Of a stretch of 64,000 nucleotides of DNA, positions 48,878-57,101 are shown piece by piece. Both the position numbers and the translations under genes were made by a program. The DNA comes from Actinomadura rupiterrae (GTDB lineage: Bacteria; Actinomycetota; Actinomycetes; Streptosporangiales; Streptosporangiaceae): NCBI RefSeq assembly GCF_024172125.1, contig NZ_JAMZEA010000007.1:1-64000 (forward strand), read 5' to 3'. Positions within the stretch are counted from its first letter, which is position 1; each line of letters starts with the position of its first letter. Under the pieces are notes generated by a model. That model made no database searches, was not told the DNA's origin, and worked only from the letters and a program-made list of their open reading frames with translations.

Positions 48878-50952
48878 GGCCGCGCCTCCAGCAGGATCGC
48901 GCCCTCGCCGTCCACGGTGCCGTGCCAGCCGGACGGGACGAGCAGCGAGCACTGCGGTTCGGTGATGACGCACGGGCCGTCGAACGTCTCGCCCGGTGCG
49001 TGGCTCGTGCGCGCGCGTACAGGGACGTCCTGCCAATCGCCGGAAAGCCAGATTCGACGGGTTGCGCAAGGCGACGGCACCGGATCCATGCGCGGGGAAG
49101 GCGGAGCATCGCCGGGGAGCGTGACTCGTACGCGCGCGGTGGTCAGCTCCACGGGATCGCGCAGGTCGATGCCGTACGACTCGTGGTACCGCTTGTAGAA
49201 CTCCTCGGCAGCGCGCTGCACGGTCTCCGGCGTGACAGGCCCGGCGGGCAGGTCGACCGTGAACGCGTGCGCCTGCCCGATGAAGCGGACGCCCACGGAC
49301 CGGACGACGACGGCCTCGCCGCTGGCCGAAAGGTCGGCGCGCGCTCCGCGCTCCAGCGAGGCGAGCAGGTCCGCGAGTTCGCCGAACGCGTCGCGGCTGG
49401 CCGAGCAGGACGTCAGCCGCGCGACCGGCGCGAGGAACGTGCGGGCGCGCTCGATCGCGAGGTCGGCGTGCAGCAGCCCGGCGGCCGATCCGACCCCGGC
49501 GTGCGGCGGGACGAGCACCCGCCCGATGCCGAACCGCTCCGCCAGGCCGACGACGTGGGTCGGGGCGGCGCCGCCGAGCGCGACCAGCGTGAACGCGCGC
49601 GGGTCGATACCGCGCCGGACGGTCACGACGTGCACGGCCGCGCCCATTTGCGCCCCGGCGATGTCGTGGATCGCGGCGGCGGCGCTGGTCACGTCCACGC
49701 CGAGCGGGCGCGCGACGTGCTCCTCGATCGCGGCGCGGGCCAGCGACTCGTCCAGGGTGAACGCGCCGAAACCGTCCGCGGCGAGGTAGCCGAGGACGAG
49801 GTCGGCGTCGGTGACCGTGGGGAGGGTTCCGCCGCGTCCGTAACAGGCGGGTCCGGGATCGGCGCCTGCCGAGCGCGGGCCGACGCGCAGGGTTCCGGCG
49901 TCCGCCCAGGCGATGGAGCCGCCGCCCGACCCGACCTCGGCGAGGTCGATCGCGGGGGCCTTGATCGGGACGCCGGTCCCGGGCCGCCGCCCGCCGTAGC
50001 TGCCCTTGCCGCCGACCTGGAACTCGTGCGTGATCCCGGGCCGCCCGCCGCGGACGAGCCCGGCCTTCGCGGTCGTCCCGCCCATGTCGAAGCAGACCAG
50101 GTCGGCGAGGCCGCGCCGGGCGCCGAGCCGCGCGGCGGCGACGACCCCGGCGGCCGGTCCGGACTCGATCGTGTAGACGGCGCGGTCGGCGGCGAGCGCG
50201 GCGGGCAGCACTCCGCCGGACGACTCCATCACGCGCACCGGCGCGGTGATCCCGAGGTCCCGCAGCCGCCCTTCGAGCCTGCGCAGGTAGGCGGCCATGA
50301 CCGGGCCGACGTAGGCGGACATCAGCGTCGTCGTCGCCCGCTCGTACTCGCCCAGCTCGGGCCACACGTCGCAGGACGCGACGACCGGCGTGCCGTCCGG
50401 CAGCCGTGCGGAGACGATCTCGGCGAGCCGCCGCTCATGCGCCGGGTTCAGGTACGAGTGCAGCAGGCAGATCGCGACGGCCGAGACTCCGAGCGCGGCG
50501 ATCTGGTCGGCGACGGCTTCGGCGGCGTCCTCGTCGAGCGGGGTGAGCACCGCGCCGGACGCGTCGATCCGCTCGGGCACGGTGAACGTGTGCGTGAGCG
50601 GGACGGGCGGCTCGGGCTGCGCATAGAAGCGGTCATACCGGTCTTCTTCGACGCGGGCTTGGCGGCCGAGCGCGAGCATCGACCGGAAGCCCCCAGTCGT
50701 CACGAAGGCGACGGGCACGCCCGTGCGTTCGAGGATCACGTTGGTCGCGAGCGTCGTCGCGTGGACGAACCGGGTGACCTCCCCGGGCTCGGCGCCGGCG
50801 TCCGCGAGCGCCGTCCGGACGCCGCGCAGCAGCCCCTCGGCCGGATCGTCCGGCGTGGTCAGCGTCTTGGCGACGGTGACGCGGCCGTCCGGGCCGGTCA
50901 GCACCACGTCGGTGAACGTCCCGCCGACATCGGTCGCGAGGGTGACGCCCAT
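48874..50952 (-). CDS. hyuA: hydantoinase A / oxoprolinase alpha subunit
   Basis: The 692-residue protein has the ATP-binding ASKHA motifs DVGGTFTDVVLTGPDGRVTV near residue 6, ESSGGVLPAALAAD, LVCFDMGGTTAKAGLVRGG and RVGPRSAGADPGPACYGRGG, with NVILERTGVPVAFVTTGGF. It is the ATPase subunit that pairs with HyuB. The ATG at 50952 has AGGAGG upstream and follows a divergent operator at 50978. The pair with the downstream LLM gene is a tight operon. The reaction (lactam opening or carboxylation) remains open. Confidence 0.92.
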   Translation of the reverse strand: MGVTLATDVGGTFTDVVLTGPDGRVTVAKTLTTPDDPAEGLLRGVRTALADAGAEPGEVTRFVHATTLATNVILERTGVPVAFVTTGGFRSMLALGRQARVEEDRYDRFYAQPEPPVPLTHTFTVPERIDASGAVLTPLDEDAAEAVADQIAALGVSAVAICLLHSYLNPAHERRLAEIVSARLPDGTPVVASCDVWPELGEYERATTTLMSAYVGPVMAAYLRRLEGRLRDLGITAPVRVMESSGGVLPAALAADRAVYTIESGPAAGVVAAARLGARRGLADLVCFDMGGTTAKAGLVRGGRPGITHEFQVGGKGSYGGRRPGTGVPIKAPAIDLAEVGSGGGSIAWADAGTLRVGPRSAGADPGPACYGRGGTLPTVTDADLVLGYLAADGFGAFTLDESLARAAIEEHVARPLGVDVTSAAAAIHDIAGAQMGAAVHVVTVRRGIDPRAFTLVALGGAAPTHVVGLAERFGIGRVLVPPHAGVGSAAGLLHADLAIERARTFLAPVARLTSCSASRDAFGELADLLASLERGARADLSASGEAVVVRSVGVRFIGQAHAFTVDLPAGPVTPETVQRAAEEFYKRYHESYGIDLRDPVELTTARVRVTLPGDAPPSPRMDPVPSPCATRRIWLSGDWQDVPVRARTSHAPGETFDGPCVITEPQCSLLVPSGWHGTVDGEGAILLEARP

Positions 50953-50977
50953 CCGCACCTCCTCGCGAGCCGGCAAA

Positions 50978-50993
50978 CCTAGCTAGCGCTTGG
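50978..50993. promoter_or_regulatory. operator copy between HyuA and SDR
   Basis: CCTAGC-TAGC-GCTTGG has one mismatch to the consensus. TACGTT (50994-50999) follows it at once and the SDR ATG lies seven bases later; the HyuA start is 26 bases to the left. It can serve both divergent promoters. Confidence 0.75.
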
Positions 50994-51006
50994 TACGTTA
51001 ACGGGC

Positions 51007-51795
51007 ATGATGCTGGACGGCAAGATCGCGGTGATCACCGGCGCGGGACCCGGCCTCGGCCGGACGCTGGCGGTGCTGATGGCGCGCGAGGGCGCGGACG
51101 TGGTGGTCGCGGCGCGCAGCAGGGACACCTTGGACTCCATCGCCGCCGAGGTGCGGGCCGAAGGCCGCGAGGCCCTGCCCGTGCCCACCGACATCGCGGA
51201 CCCGGCCCAGGCCGAGCGGCTCGCGGACGCCGCCATGTCCCGTTTCGGACGCGTGGACGTCCTGGTCAACGCCGCCTTCCCCGGCTCGCACCGGCGCAAC
51301 GTCCTGGACATGGACGGCGCCTACCTCGAACAGTGGCGCAAGGCCGTCGAGATCGCCGCCTTCGGGACGCTCCTGGCCTGCCGGTACATCGCCCCGCACA
51401 TGGTCGCCGCCGGGACGGGCTCGATCGTGAACATCACGTCCATGTCGTCCCGCACGGGCTACGCCGGACGCAGCGACTACGCCGCCGGGAAGGCCGCCGT
51501 CCACCTGCTGTCGCACTGCCTCGCCGACGAGCTCGGGCCGTCCGGCGTCCGGGTCAACTGCGTCGCGCCCGGCTGGATCGCCTCCAACGTCCTGGACGAC
51601 TGGATGCGCACGCGCGCCGAGGCCGAGGGCACCACGTTCGAGGACGTCCGCGCCCGCGACACGGCCGCGATGGCGCTGCGCCGCATCGCCACCGAGGAGG
51701 ACGTCGCGCGTGCCGTCCTCTTCCTCGCGTCCGACCAGGCCGCCGCGACGACCGGCGCCACCATCGACGTGAACGGCGGCCAGCTCTTCACCTAG
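51007..51795 (+). CDS. short-chain dehydrogenase/reductase
   Basis: The 262-residue SDR has VITGAGPGLGRTLAVLMA, NAAFPGSHR, the catalytic Ser in NITSMSSRTG and YAAGK with Tyr near 158, and the end GATIDVNGGQLFT. The probable -10 lies seven bases before the ATG, so the mRNA is likely leaderless. It faces the HyuA operon across a shared operator. Its stop (CTAG) overlaps the convergent thioesterase stop by four bases. It probably oxidises a hydroxyl group; the substrate is unknown. Confidence 0.9.
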   Translation: MMLDGKIAVITGAGPGLGRTLAVLMAREGADVVVAARSRDTLDSIAAEVRAEGREALPVPTDIADPAQAERLADAAMSRFGRVDVLVNAAFPGSHRRNVLDMDGAYLEQWRKAVEIAAFGTLLACRYIAPHMVAAGTGSIVNITSMSSRTGYAGRSDYAAGKAAVHLLSHCLADELGPSGVRVNCVAPGWIASNVLDDWMRTRAEAEGTTFEDVRARDTAAMALRRIATEEDVARAVLFLASDQAAATTGATIDVNGGQLFT

Positions 51796-52424
51796 CGCTG
51801 CGGCGTGATGAACAGGGCGGTGGCCTCCACGGTAGGCAGGCCGGCCGGGTTCAGGATGCGGCCGGCGGCGTGCGAGCGGCGCCCGGAGGTCCCGGTGACC
51901 TCGGCCTCGACGACCAGCGGCACGCCGATCGGCGTCGGCCGGCGGTACTTCAGCTCCAGCGACGCGGTCACGCCGGGGATGCTCTTGGACGCGGCGGCCA
52001 TGCCCAGCACCTGGTCGAGGATCATCGCCGCGATACCGCCGTGCACGAAGCTCGGCGGCCCTTCATGGACGTGGTTGAGGACGAACTCGGCGCGCGCCCC
52101 CGCCTCGGTGAACTCGACCTCGATCGGCGGCGCGAGCGGGTTGCCGGGTCCGGTCACCGGGTTGGTCACGTTCCGGAGCGGTCCCTTGCCGCCGTAGCGG
52201 GCGACCGGCGGGGCCTCGCGGCGGACGGCGCCGAGCCGCGCGGTGAGCGCCTCGACCTGCGCGCCGACCTCGGCCAGCTCGTCGATCTCCACATCGGTGA
52301 GCACGACGGCCTCGGCCAGCTCGCGGACCCGGGCGGCCAGCGCGCCGAGCGCGGTCAGGTGCGCTTCGTCCAGTTCCCGGCGTTCCCTGCGGGCCCGCTC
52401 GATGGCCGATACCACCCCGGTCAT
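51792..52424 (-). CDS. PaaI-type hotdog thioesterase
   Basis: The 210-residue protein has an N-terminal helical stretch and a hotdog domain from about residue 85: NHVHEGPPSFVHGGIAAMIL, then DQVLGMAAASKSIPGVTASL and SGRRSHAAGRIL. The HGGIAA motif holds the usual catalytic surface of PaaI/YbdB thioesterases that hydrolyse acyl-CoA. The helical front (RRERRELDEAHLTALGALAA) is longer than in most members and may mediate contact with a partner. It converges on the SDR and could release CoA in the pathway. Confidence 0.86.
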   Translation of the reverse strand: MTGVVSAIERARRERRELDEAHLTALGALAARVRELAEAVVLTDVEIDELAEVGAQVEALTARLGAVRREAPPVARYGGKGPLRNVTNPVTGPGNPLAPPIEVEFTEAGARAEFVLNHVHEGPPSFVHGGIAAMILDQVLGMAAASKSIPGVTASLELKYRRPTPIGVPLVVEAEVTGTSGRRSHAAGRILNPAGLPTVEATALFITPQR

Positions 52425-52625
52425 GAACCCTCCCCTTGTCAGAACGGGATTCTAGAATGCGGGGCCGCGCCGGGCCGCGACCGGGCCCGGCATGCCGCGC
52501 GACCTCACCCCCGCACCCCGCACGACCTCACCCCCGCGCCCCGCGCGAAGGCCACATTGCGCAAGTCCTCGACTATGGCCGAGTGGATCGTGTCATTTCG
52601 CCCCGCCAGCGGTGACCATGAGGGC

Positions 52626-53219
52626 GTGGCGACGGATATCTACGGATTCTTCGAGTGCCGGATGCGCAGCGACCCCCTGGAGCGCTGGCGCGGCGTGCTG
52701 GAACTGCGGGACGTGTACGGCGGCCGGTCCGACCCGGCGTTCGGGTGCCTGTTCGGCGTCCGCGAGAAGCTGGGCTTCCGCCCGGTGGCGGGCGGCCGCG
52801 GCCTGCCGCTGGATGCCTCGCCGGAGACCCGCGGCGCCCAGCACGAGGGGCTGCGCGGGCACACCTGGATCGGCTGGCAGGAGCTGGCCGGCATCGACTG
52901 GGACGAGCCGTCCGAGCGTCCCGACAGCCGGGTGCGGCACTACCGGCGGCGCGACGACGGGACGCTCGAACTCGTCGGGACCTACCTGTGGGACTCCGCG
53001 TTCACCGAGCGCCTGGACGTCGCCGCGAACCCGGACGGCCCCGCGGCCTGGGCCGACCGCCGCGAGTGGACCGACGGGCGGACGGTGTACCGGGCCGACC
53101 GGGCGCGCCGCCGGGACGCCGTGGACACCGGCGCCTGGGCGCCGGTCTGGAAGATCATGGAGGTGCTGGCGGACGTGCACGGCCCCGCGGCCGTCCGGCT
53201 CGTCGTCTGGTTCGGCTGA
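52626..53219 (+). CDS. conserved protein of unknown function
   Basis: The 197-residue product (GTG at 52626; an ATG at 52575 in frame would give 214) begins VATDIYGFFECRMRS and has many aromatic and charged residues: GFRPVAGGRGLPLD, EGLRGHTWIGWQELAG, VRHYRRRDDGTLELVGTYLW and APVWKIMEVLADVHG. No signal peptide, membrane segment or catalytic motif is visible. The start is uncertain: neither site has a good ribosome site. The TDIYGF opening is similar to a family of actinobacterial hypothetical proteins. I do not recognise a function. Confidence 0.7.
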   Translation: MATDIYGFFECRMRSDPLERWRGVLELRDVYGGRSDPAFGCLFGVREKLGFRPVAGGRGLPLDASPETRGAQHEGLRGHTWIGWQELAGIDWDEPSERPDSRVRHYRRRDDGTLELVGTYLWDSAFTERLDVAANPDGPAAWADRREWTDGRTVYRADRARRRDAVDTGAWAPVWKIMEVLADVHGPAAVRLVVWFG

Positions 53220-53245
53220 GCCGGGCGCGGACCCACACCCTGTTC

Positions 53246-53261
53246 CCAAGCAAATGCTTGG
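53246..53261. promoter_or_regulatory. operator copy upstream of the alcohol dehydrogenase (perfect palindrome)
   Basis: CCAAGC-AAAT-GCTTGG is a perfect match to the consensus arms. TACCGT (53265-53270) follows three bases later and a 25-base leader with GAGGAGGAG leads to the GTG at 53296. Confidence 0.75.
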
Positions 53262-53295
53262 TGCTACCGTGGGCCCGAGCCGAGGAGGAGACCAC

Positions 53296-54420
53296 GTGGC
53301 AGAGGGTGGGGCAGAGACGGTGATGCGCGCGGCGGTGCTGCGGGAGTTCGGCGCGCCCCTGGAGATCGCCGAGGTGGCGGTCGCGGCGCCCGGCGCGGGC
53401 GAGGTCGCCGTGCGGATCGCCGCGTCCGGCGTGTGCGGCTCCGACATCAAGGCGCTGGACGGCAAGAGCCCGGTCGTCCGGCACCTGCCGTGCGTCCTCG
53501 GGCACGAGAGCGCGGGCGTGGTCGAGCAGGTGGGGCCGGGCGTGGCGAACGTCCGGCCCGGCGACCACGTCGTGATCGCGATGAACGGCCCGTGCGGGCG
53601 CTGCCGCGCGTGCGCGCGCGGCCGTGCCTACCTGTGCTCGGGCAAGGCGCGGATGTCGGCCATCATGGGCGTCTTCCCGGACGGCTCGACCCGCCTCTCG
53701 CTCGGCGGCGATGCCGTCCGGCCGTACATCGGCATCGGCGCTTTCGCCGAGCGCGCCGTCGTGGCCGAGGCGATGTGCGTGAAGGTCGCCAAGGACGCCC
53801 CGCTCGACCTGCTCGCCCTCACCGCCTGCGGCGTCGTCACCGGGTACGGCGCGGTCGTGAACACCGCGAACGTCGAGCCCGGCACGAGCGTGCTGGTGGT
53901 CGGCTGCGGCGGCGTGGGCCTCAACGTGATCCAGGGCGCGGTGCTCGCGGGCGCCACCACGATCATCGCGGCGGACGTGGTCGAGTCCAAGCTGCGGCTC
54001 GCGGAGCGGTTCGGCGCGACGCACACGCTGATCGCCGACGACCTGCCGAAGCAGGTCGGCGAGATCGTGCGCGGCGGCACCGACTACGCGTTCGACGTGA
54101 CGGGCGTCCCGGAGGTGCTGACCAAGGCGTTCGCCGCGACGCAGCCCGGCGGGACGACCGTGATGGTCGGCTCCCCCGCCGCCGGTCAGAACCTTCAGAT
54201 CCCGCCCGGCCAGCTGTTCGGCTCGCGGCGGCTGATGGGCACCCAGGGCGGCGACGCGACCCCGGCACGCGACCTGCCGATCCTCGCCGACCTGTACCGG
54301 CGCGGGCGCCTCGACCTGGACGGCCTGGTCAGCGAGCGCGTCCCGCTGGACCAGATCAACGAGGCGATCGCGCACGTCCGCGGCGGTGCCGTCGCCCGCT
54401 CGGTCATCGTCTTCGACTAG
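53296..54420 (+). CDS. zinc-dependent alcohol dehydrogenase
   Basis: The 374-residue medium-chain dehydrogenase has the catalytic zinc region GVCGSDIKALDG, GHESAGVVEQVG, the four-Cys structural zinc loop GPCGRCRACARGRAYLCSGK and the Rossmann motif VLVVGCGGVGLNVIQGAVLA. Unlike the partial enzyme at 1-615, it keeps the structural zinc. It resembles NDMA-dependent/class III-type enzymes of actinobacteria that oxidise alcohols. The GTG at 53296 has GAGGAGGAG six bases upstream, and the gene sits behind a perfect operator copy. The substrate is unknown. Confidence 0.9.
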   Translation: MAEGGAETVMRAAVLREFGAPLEIAEVAVAAPGAGEVAVRIAASGVCGSDIKALDGKSPVVRHLPCVLGHESAGVVEQVGPGVANVRPGDHVVIAMNGPCGRCRACARGRAYLCSGKARMSAIMGVFPDGSTRLSLGGDAVRPYIGIGAFAERAVVAEAMCVKVAKDAPLDLLALTACGVVTGYGAVVNTANVEPGTSVLVVGCGGVGLNVIQGAVLAGATTIIAADVVESKLRLAERFGATHTLIADDLPKQVGEIVRGGTDYAFDVTGVPEVLTKAFAATQPGGTTVMVGSPAAGQNLQIPPGQLFGSRRLMGTQGGDATPARDLPILADLYRRGRLDLDGLVSERVPLDQINEAIAHVRGGAVARSVIVFD

Positions 54421-54539
54421 GAAGGCCCCTCCCAGCACGTCCGGCGGCCAGGTCCGGTCCGCTGGACCGGCGGCGGGGACACGCGCGGCTACCCGACGGT
54501 AGATTGCCTGCTCTGGCACCGCCGTCGACCTGGAGAGCC

Positions 54540-55144
54540 GTGAACGAGCAACCGCCGCCCCCGCCGCCGCCCCCGCCCGGCGGCGAGCCGCCGCAGGACG
54601 GGTTCCCGCAGGACGCGCCGCCGGTCGAGCCTCCGCCGCACCCGTCCCCCTACGGCGCGCCGCAGGGCTACGGCTCCCAGCAGGGCTACGGGCAGCAGGG
54701 CAGCGGGTCGCAGCAGGGGTACGACCCGCGCTACGGCTACGGACCGCCCGGCGTCCCGCCGTACGGGCCCGGTCCGGGCGGGCCGGTGAACAAGGACGAC
54801 ACGAACATGGTGGTGCTCAGCTACGTGCTGCTGCTGTTCGTCGGCTTCCTCGCGCCGCTGGTCATCTATCTCATCAAGAAGAACACCTCGCCGTTCGTCC
54901 GGCACCACGCGGCGCAGGCGCTGAACTACCAGCTCACGATGCTGATCCACCTGGTGGTCGTGGGCGTGGTCTGCGCGGTCCCGGCGATCATCACGCGGAA
55001 CCCGGCGTTCCTGGTGGGGCTGGTCCCGGTCTACCTGGAGCTGCTGGTCACCGGCTGGGTCCTCCCGATCTACGGCGCGGTGACCGGCGGCAGGGCAGGT
55101 GGACGCGGTTCCCCACCTTCTTCTGCTTCCGCATGATCAAGTAG
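54540..55144 (+). CDS. DUF4870-family membrane protein with a frameshift near its end
   Basis: The N-terminal 80 residues are Pro/Gly/Gln/Tyr-rich (YGSQQGYGQQGSGSQQGY) and then come three membrane helices of a DUF4870/Tic20-like core (NMVVLSYVLLLFVGFLAPLV, FVRHHAAQALNYQLT, VGLVPVYLELLVTGWVLPIY). The frame started at GTG 54540 runs to a stop at 55136 with a tail GRAGGRGSPPSSASA. In the next frame the family-like ending RWTRFPTFFCFRMIK stops at 55144. A one-base loss near 55095 is the simplest reading, either real or an assembly error. Ribosome site GGAG precedes the start. Confidence 0.75.
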
Positions 55145-55192
55145 TCCCGGGCCCGGCGGCGCGGTCAGGTGGCCGCGATCCCGGCGGCGTGA

Positions 55193-56023
55193 TCAGGTAG
55201 CCGCGTGCCCGGCGGCGTAGCGGTCGAGGACGGGCAGCACCGCGTCCCGGCCGCCGCCCGGGACGCGCAGCACGACCTCCTCGATCCCGAGGCCCGCGTA
55301 GTACTCCAGCTTTCCGGGCGTAGGCACGGTCCCGAACGGGACGACCCGGGCTATCGGCCGTCCGGCGGCCTCGCAGGCCGCGCGCAGCGCCGGCAGCGCC
55401 TCCCGGACGCCCGCGCCGCCGATCGGCATCCACCCGTCGCCATACTCCGCGACGTGCGCGAACAGCGTCGGGCCGGGCGCGCCGCCGAGCAACACCGGCA
55501 CCCGCCCTTCGGGCTTCGGCCATGACCAGCTCGGCTCGAACGAGGCGTACTCGCCCTTGAACGCGGCCTGGTCGTTCGTCCACAGCTCGCGCATCGCGAG
55601 CATGGTCTCGCGTACGCGCGCGCGCCGGGTCGTCCAGTCCACGCCGTGGTCGGCGGCCTCCTCGCGGTTCCAGCCGTAGCCGATGCCGAGGACGACGCGT
55701 CCGCCCGAGATCCGGTCGAGCGTCGCCACGGCCTTCGCGGTGACCAGCGGGTCGCGCTGCGCGGCGAGCATGACACCCGTGCCGAGCGTGATCGTGCTGG
55801 TCAGCGCGGCCGCGGCGGCGAGCGCGACGAGCGGGTCCAGGGTGCGGGCGTACTCGTCGGGCAAAGTCTGGTCGCCGGTCGGCGGCGGCGTCGTCCGCGC
55901 AACCGGGATGTGGGTGTGCTCGGGCAGGTAGAGCGAGGCGAAGCCGCGCTCCTCGGCGGCGACGGCCAGCTCGTGCGGTGGCATCGTGCGGTCGGTGGCG
56001 AACATCGTGATCCCGAGGCGCAT
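55193..56023 (-). CDS. LLM-class F420-dependent oxidoreductase
   Basis: The 276-residue barrel enzyme has FATDRTMPPHELAVAAEERG, ASLYLPEHTHIPV, ITLGTGVMLAAQRDPLVTAK, ISGGRVVLGIGYGWNREEA and PVLLGGAPGPTLFAHVAEYG. It is a small F420-type LLM enzyme. The ATG at 56023 has GGGAG upstream. It is divergent from the alpha/beta hydrolase at 56208, and the operator at 56136 lies between. On the minus strand GATAGT lies a few bases past the operator and can be the -10. The substrate is unknown. Confidence 0.9.
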   Translation of the reverse strand: MRLGITMFATDRTMPPHELAVAAEERGFASLYLPEHTHIPVARTTPPPTGDQTLPDEYARTLDPLVALAAAAALTSTITLGTGVMLAAQRDPLVTAKAVATLDRISGGRVVLGIGYGWNREEAADHGVDWTTRRARVRETMLAMRELWTNDQAAFKGEYASFEPSWSWPKPEGRVPVLLGGAPGPTLFAHVAEYGDGWMPIGGAGVREALPALRAACEAAGRPIARVVPFGTVPTPGKLEYYAGLGIEEVVLRVPGGGRDAVLPVLDRYAAGHAAT

Positions 56024-56135
56024 CCGGGCTCCCTCCGCTGCGCGCGCCCGGCCCGCTCCCGGCCGGGACACGGCCCGGGTCCGGCGCGCGTCCTGTGCGC
56101 GCGGGCGCGACATGCGTCACACACACTATCCACAA

Positions 56136-56181
56136 CCAAGCGATTGCTCGGCTTCCATCGATTGATGTAGCGTGCGCTTGT
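56136..56181. promoter_or_regulatory. operator copies between LLM and alpha/beta-hydrolase genes
   Basis: CCAAGC-GATT-GCTCGG (56136-56151) has one mismatch to the consensus. A weaker second site, TGTAGC-GTGC-GCTTGT, follows at 56166-56181 on the hydrolase side. The pair may serve both divergent promoters. Confidence 0.65.
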
Positions 56182-56207
56182 TCGGTTTATCCGAGGAGGC
56201 CAGACCG

Positions 56208-57089
56208 ATGCCGTTCGCAGAGCTGGGCGACGTGCGGATGTTCTTCACCGACGACTCCCCCGCCGGCCGGGAGCCGCGCGGCACGCTGCTGCTGGTGCAC
56301 GGCTACGGCGCCGACTCCGACGACTGGGTTTTCCACTTCCCCGAGCTGGCCAAGAGGTACCGGATCATCGCGCCCGATCTGCGCGGCCACGGCCTGTCCT
56401 CCGCGCCCGAGACCGGCTACGCGCCGCACGACTTCGCCGCCGACCTCGTCCGGCTGCTCGACCACCTCGGCGTCACCGGCCCGGTCGTCGCGGTCGGCCA
56501 CTCCCTCGGGACGATGGCCGTCAGCGCCCTCGCCGTCGAGCACCCGGACCGCGTCCGCGCCCTGGTCTGCATCGACCCCGCCTACGGGCAGACCCCGGAG
56601 ATCGCCGCCGCCTTCCCCGCGATGTACGCCGGGCTGCGCTCCGGCGACCCCTACCCGACCGCGCTGGCGAACGAGGAGTGGTGCCACACCCCCGCCACGC
56701 CGCCCTGGCTGCTCGCCTGGCACCGCCGCAAGATCCTCGCGACCGCGCCGCAGGCGCTCGCCGAGGCGTTCCCCGCGCTGTACGAGGGGGACGCGGCGTT
56801 CGGCGTCCGCCCGCACGGCGACGCCTACCTGGCCCGCCGCGCCTGCCCGGTGCTGTCCTGCTGGTCGGCCGCGCAGGCCGGCTCGGCGGACTGGGAGCGC
56901 GGCCTGTTCCGGCACCCCGCCTCGCGCGCCGAGGTGTGGCCCGGCAGCGGGCACCGCCTGCACGCCGAGCGCCCGGCCGAGTTCACCCTGGTCGTCCGCC
57001 GCTGGCTGGACGCCCTCGACCGCCCCGACCCCGCCCCGGCCGCCCTGTCGGACCCGGCCGCATCCGACCCGATCGAACCCGCTCGCTAA
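56208..57089 (+). CDS. alpha/beta-fold hydrolase
   Basis: The 293-residue enzyme has VHGYGADSDDW (oxyanion region), PDLRGHGLSSAPE, the nucleophile elbow VGHSLGTMAV with Ser near 98, and the His in PGSGHRLHAERPAE near 250. Such enzymes cleave esters, lactones or C-C bonds of vinylogous acids (meta-cleavage products). The ATG at 56208 has GAGGAGG upstream. It heads an operon with two LLM genes (57102 and 58358) and lies behind the operator pair at 56136. Confidence 0.9.
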   Translation: MPFAELGDVRMFFTDDSPAGREPRGTLLLVHGYGADSDDWVFHFPELAKRYRIIAPDLRGHGLSSAPETGYAPHDFAADLVRLLDHLGVTGPVVAVGHSLGTMAVSALAVEHPDRVRALVCIDPAYGQTPEIAAAFPAMYAGLRSGDPYPTALANEEWCHTPATPPWLLAWHRRKILATAPQALAEAFPALYEGDAAFGVRPHGDAYLARRACPVLSCWSAAQAGSADWERGLFRHPASRAEVWPGSGHRLHAERPAEFTLVVRRWLDALDRPDPAPAALSDPAASDPIEPAR

Positions 57090-57101
57090 GGAGACGCCCG
57101 C

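Noticed and set aside
47279..50365. One long minus-strand gene of 1028 codons
   Set aside because: The HyuB ATG at 48877 has a ribosome site and the HyuA frame overlaps upstream; the longer reading is only a stop-free extension.
56166..56181. Counting the weak second site as a full operator copy
   Set aside because: Its left arm matches only half of the consensus, so it is mentioned only with the stronger site at 56136.
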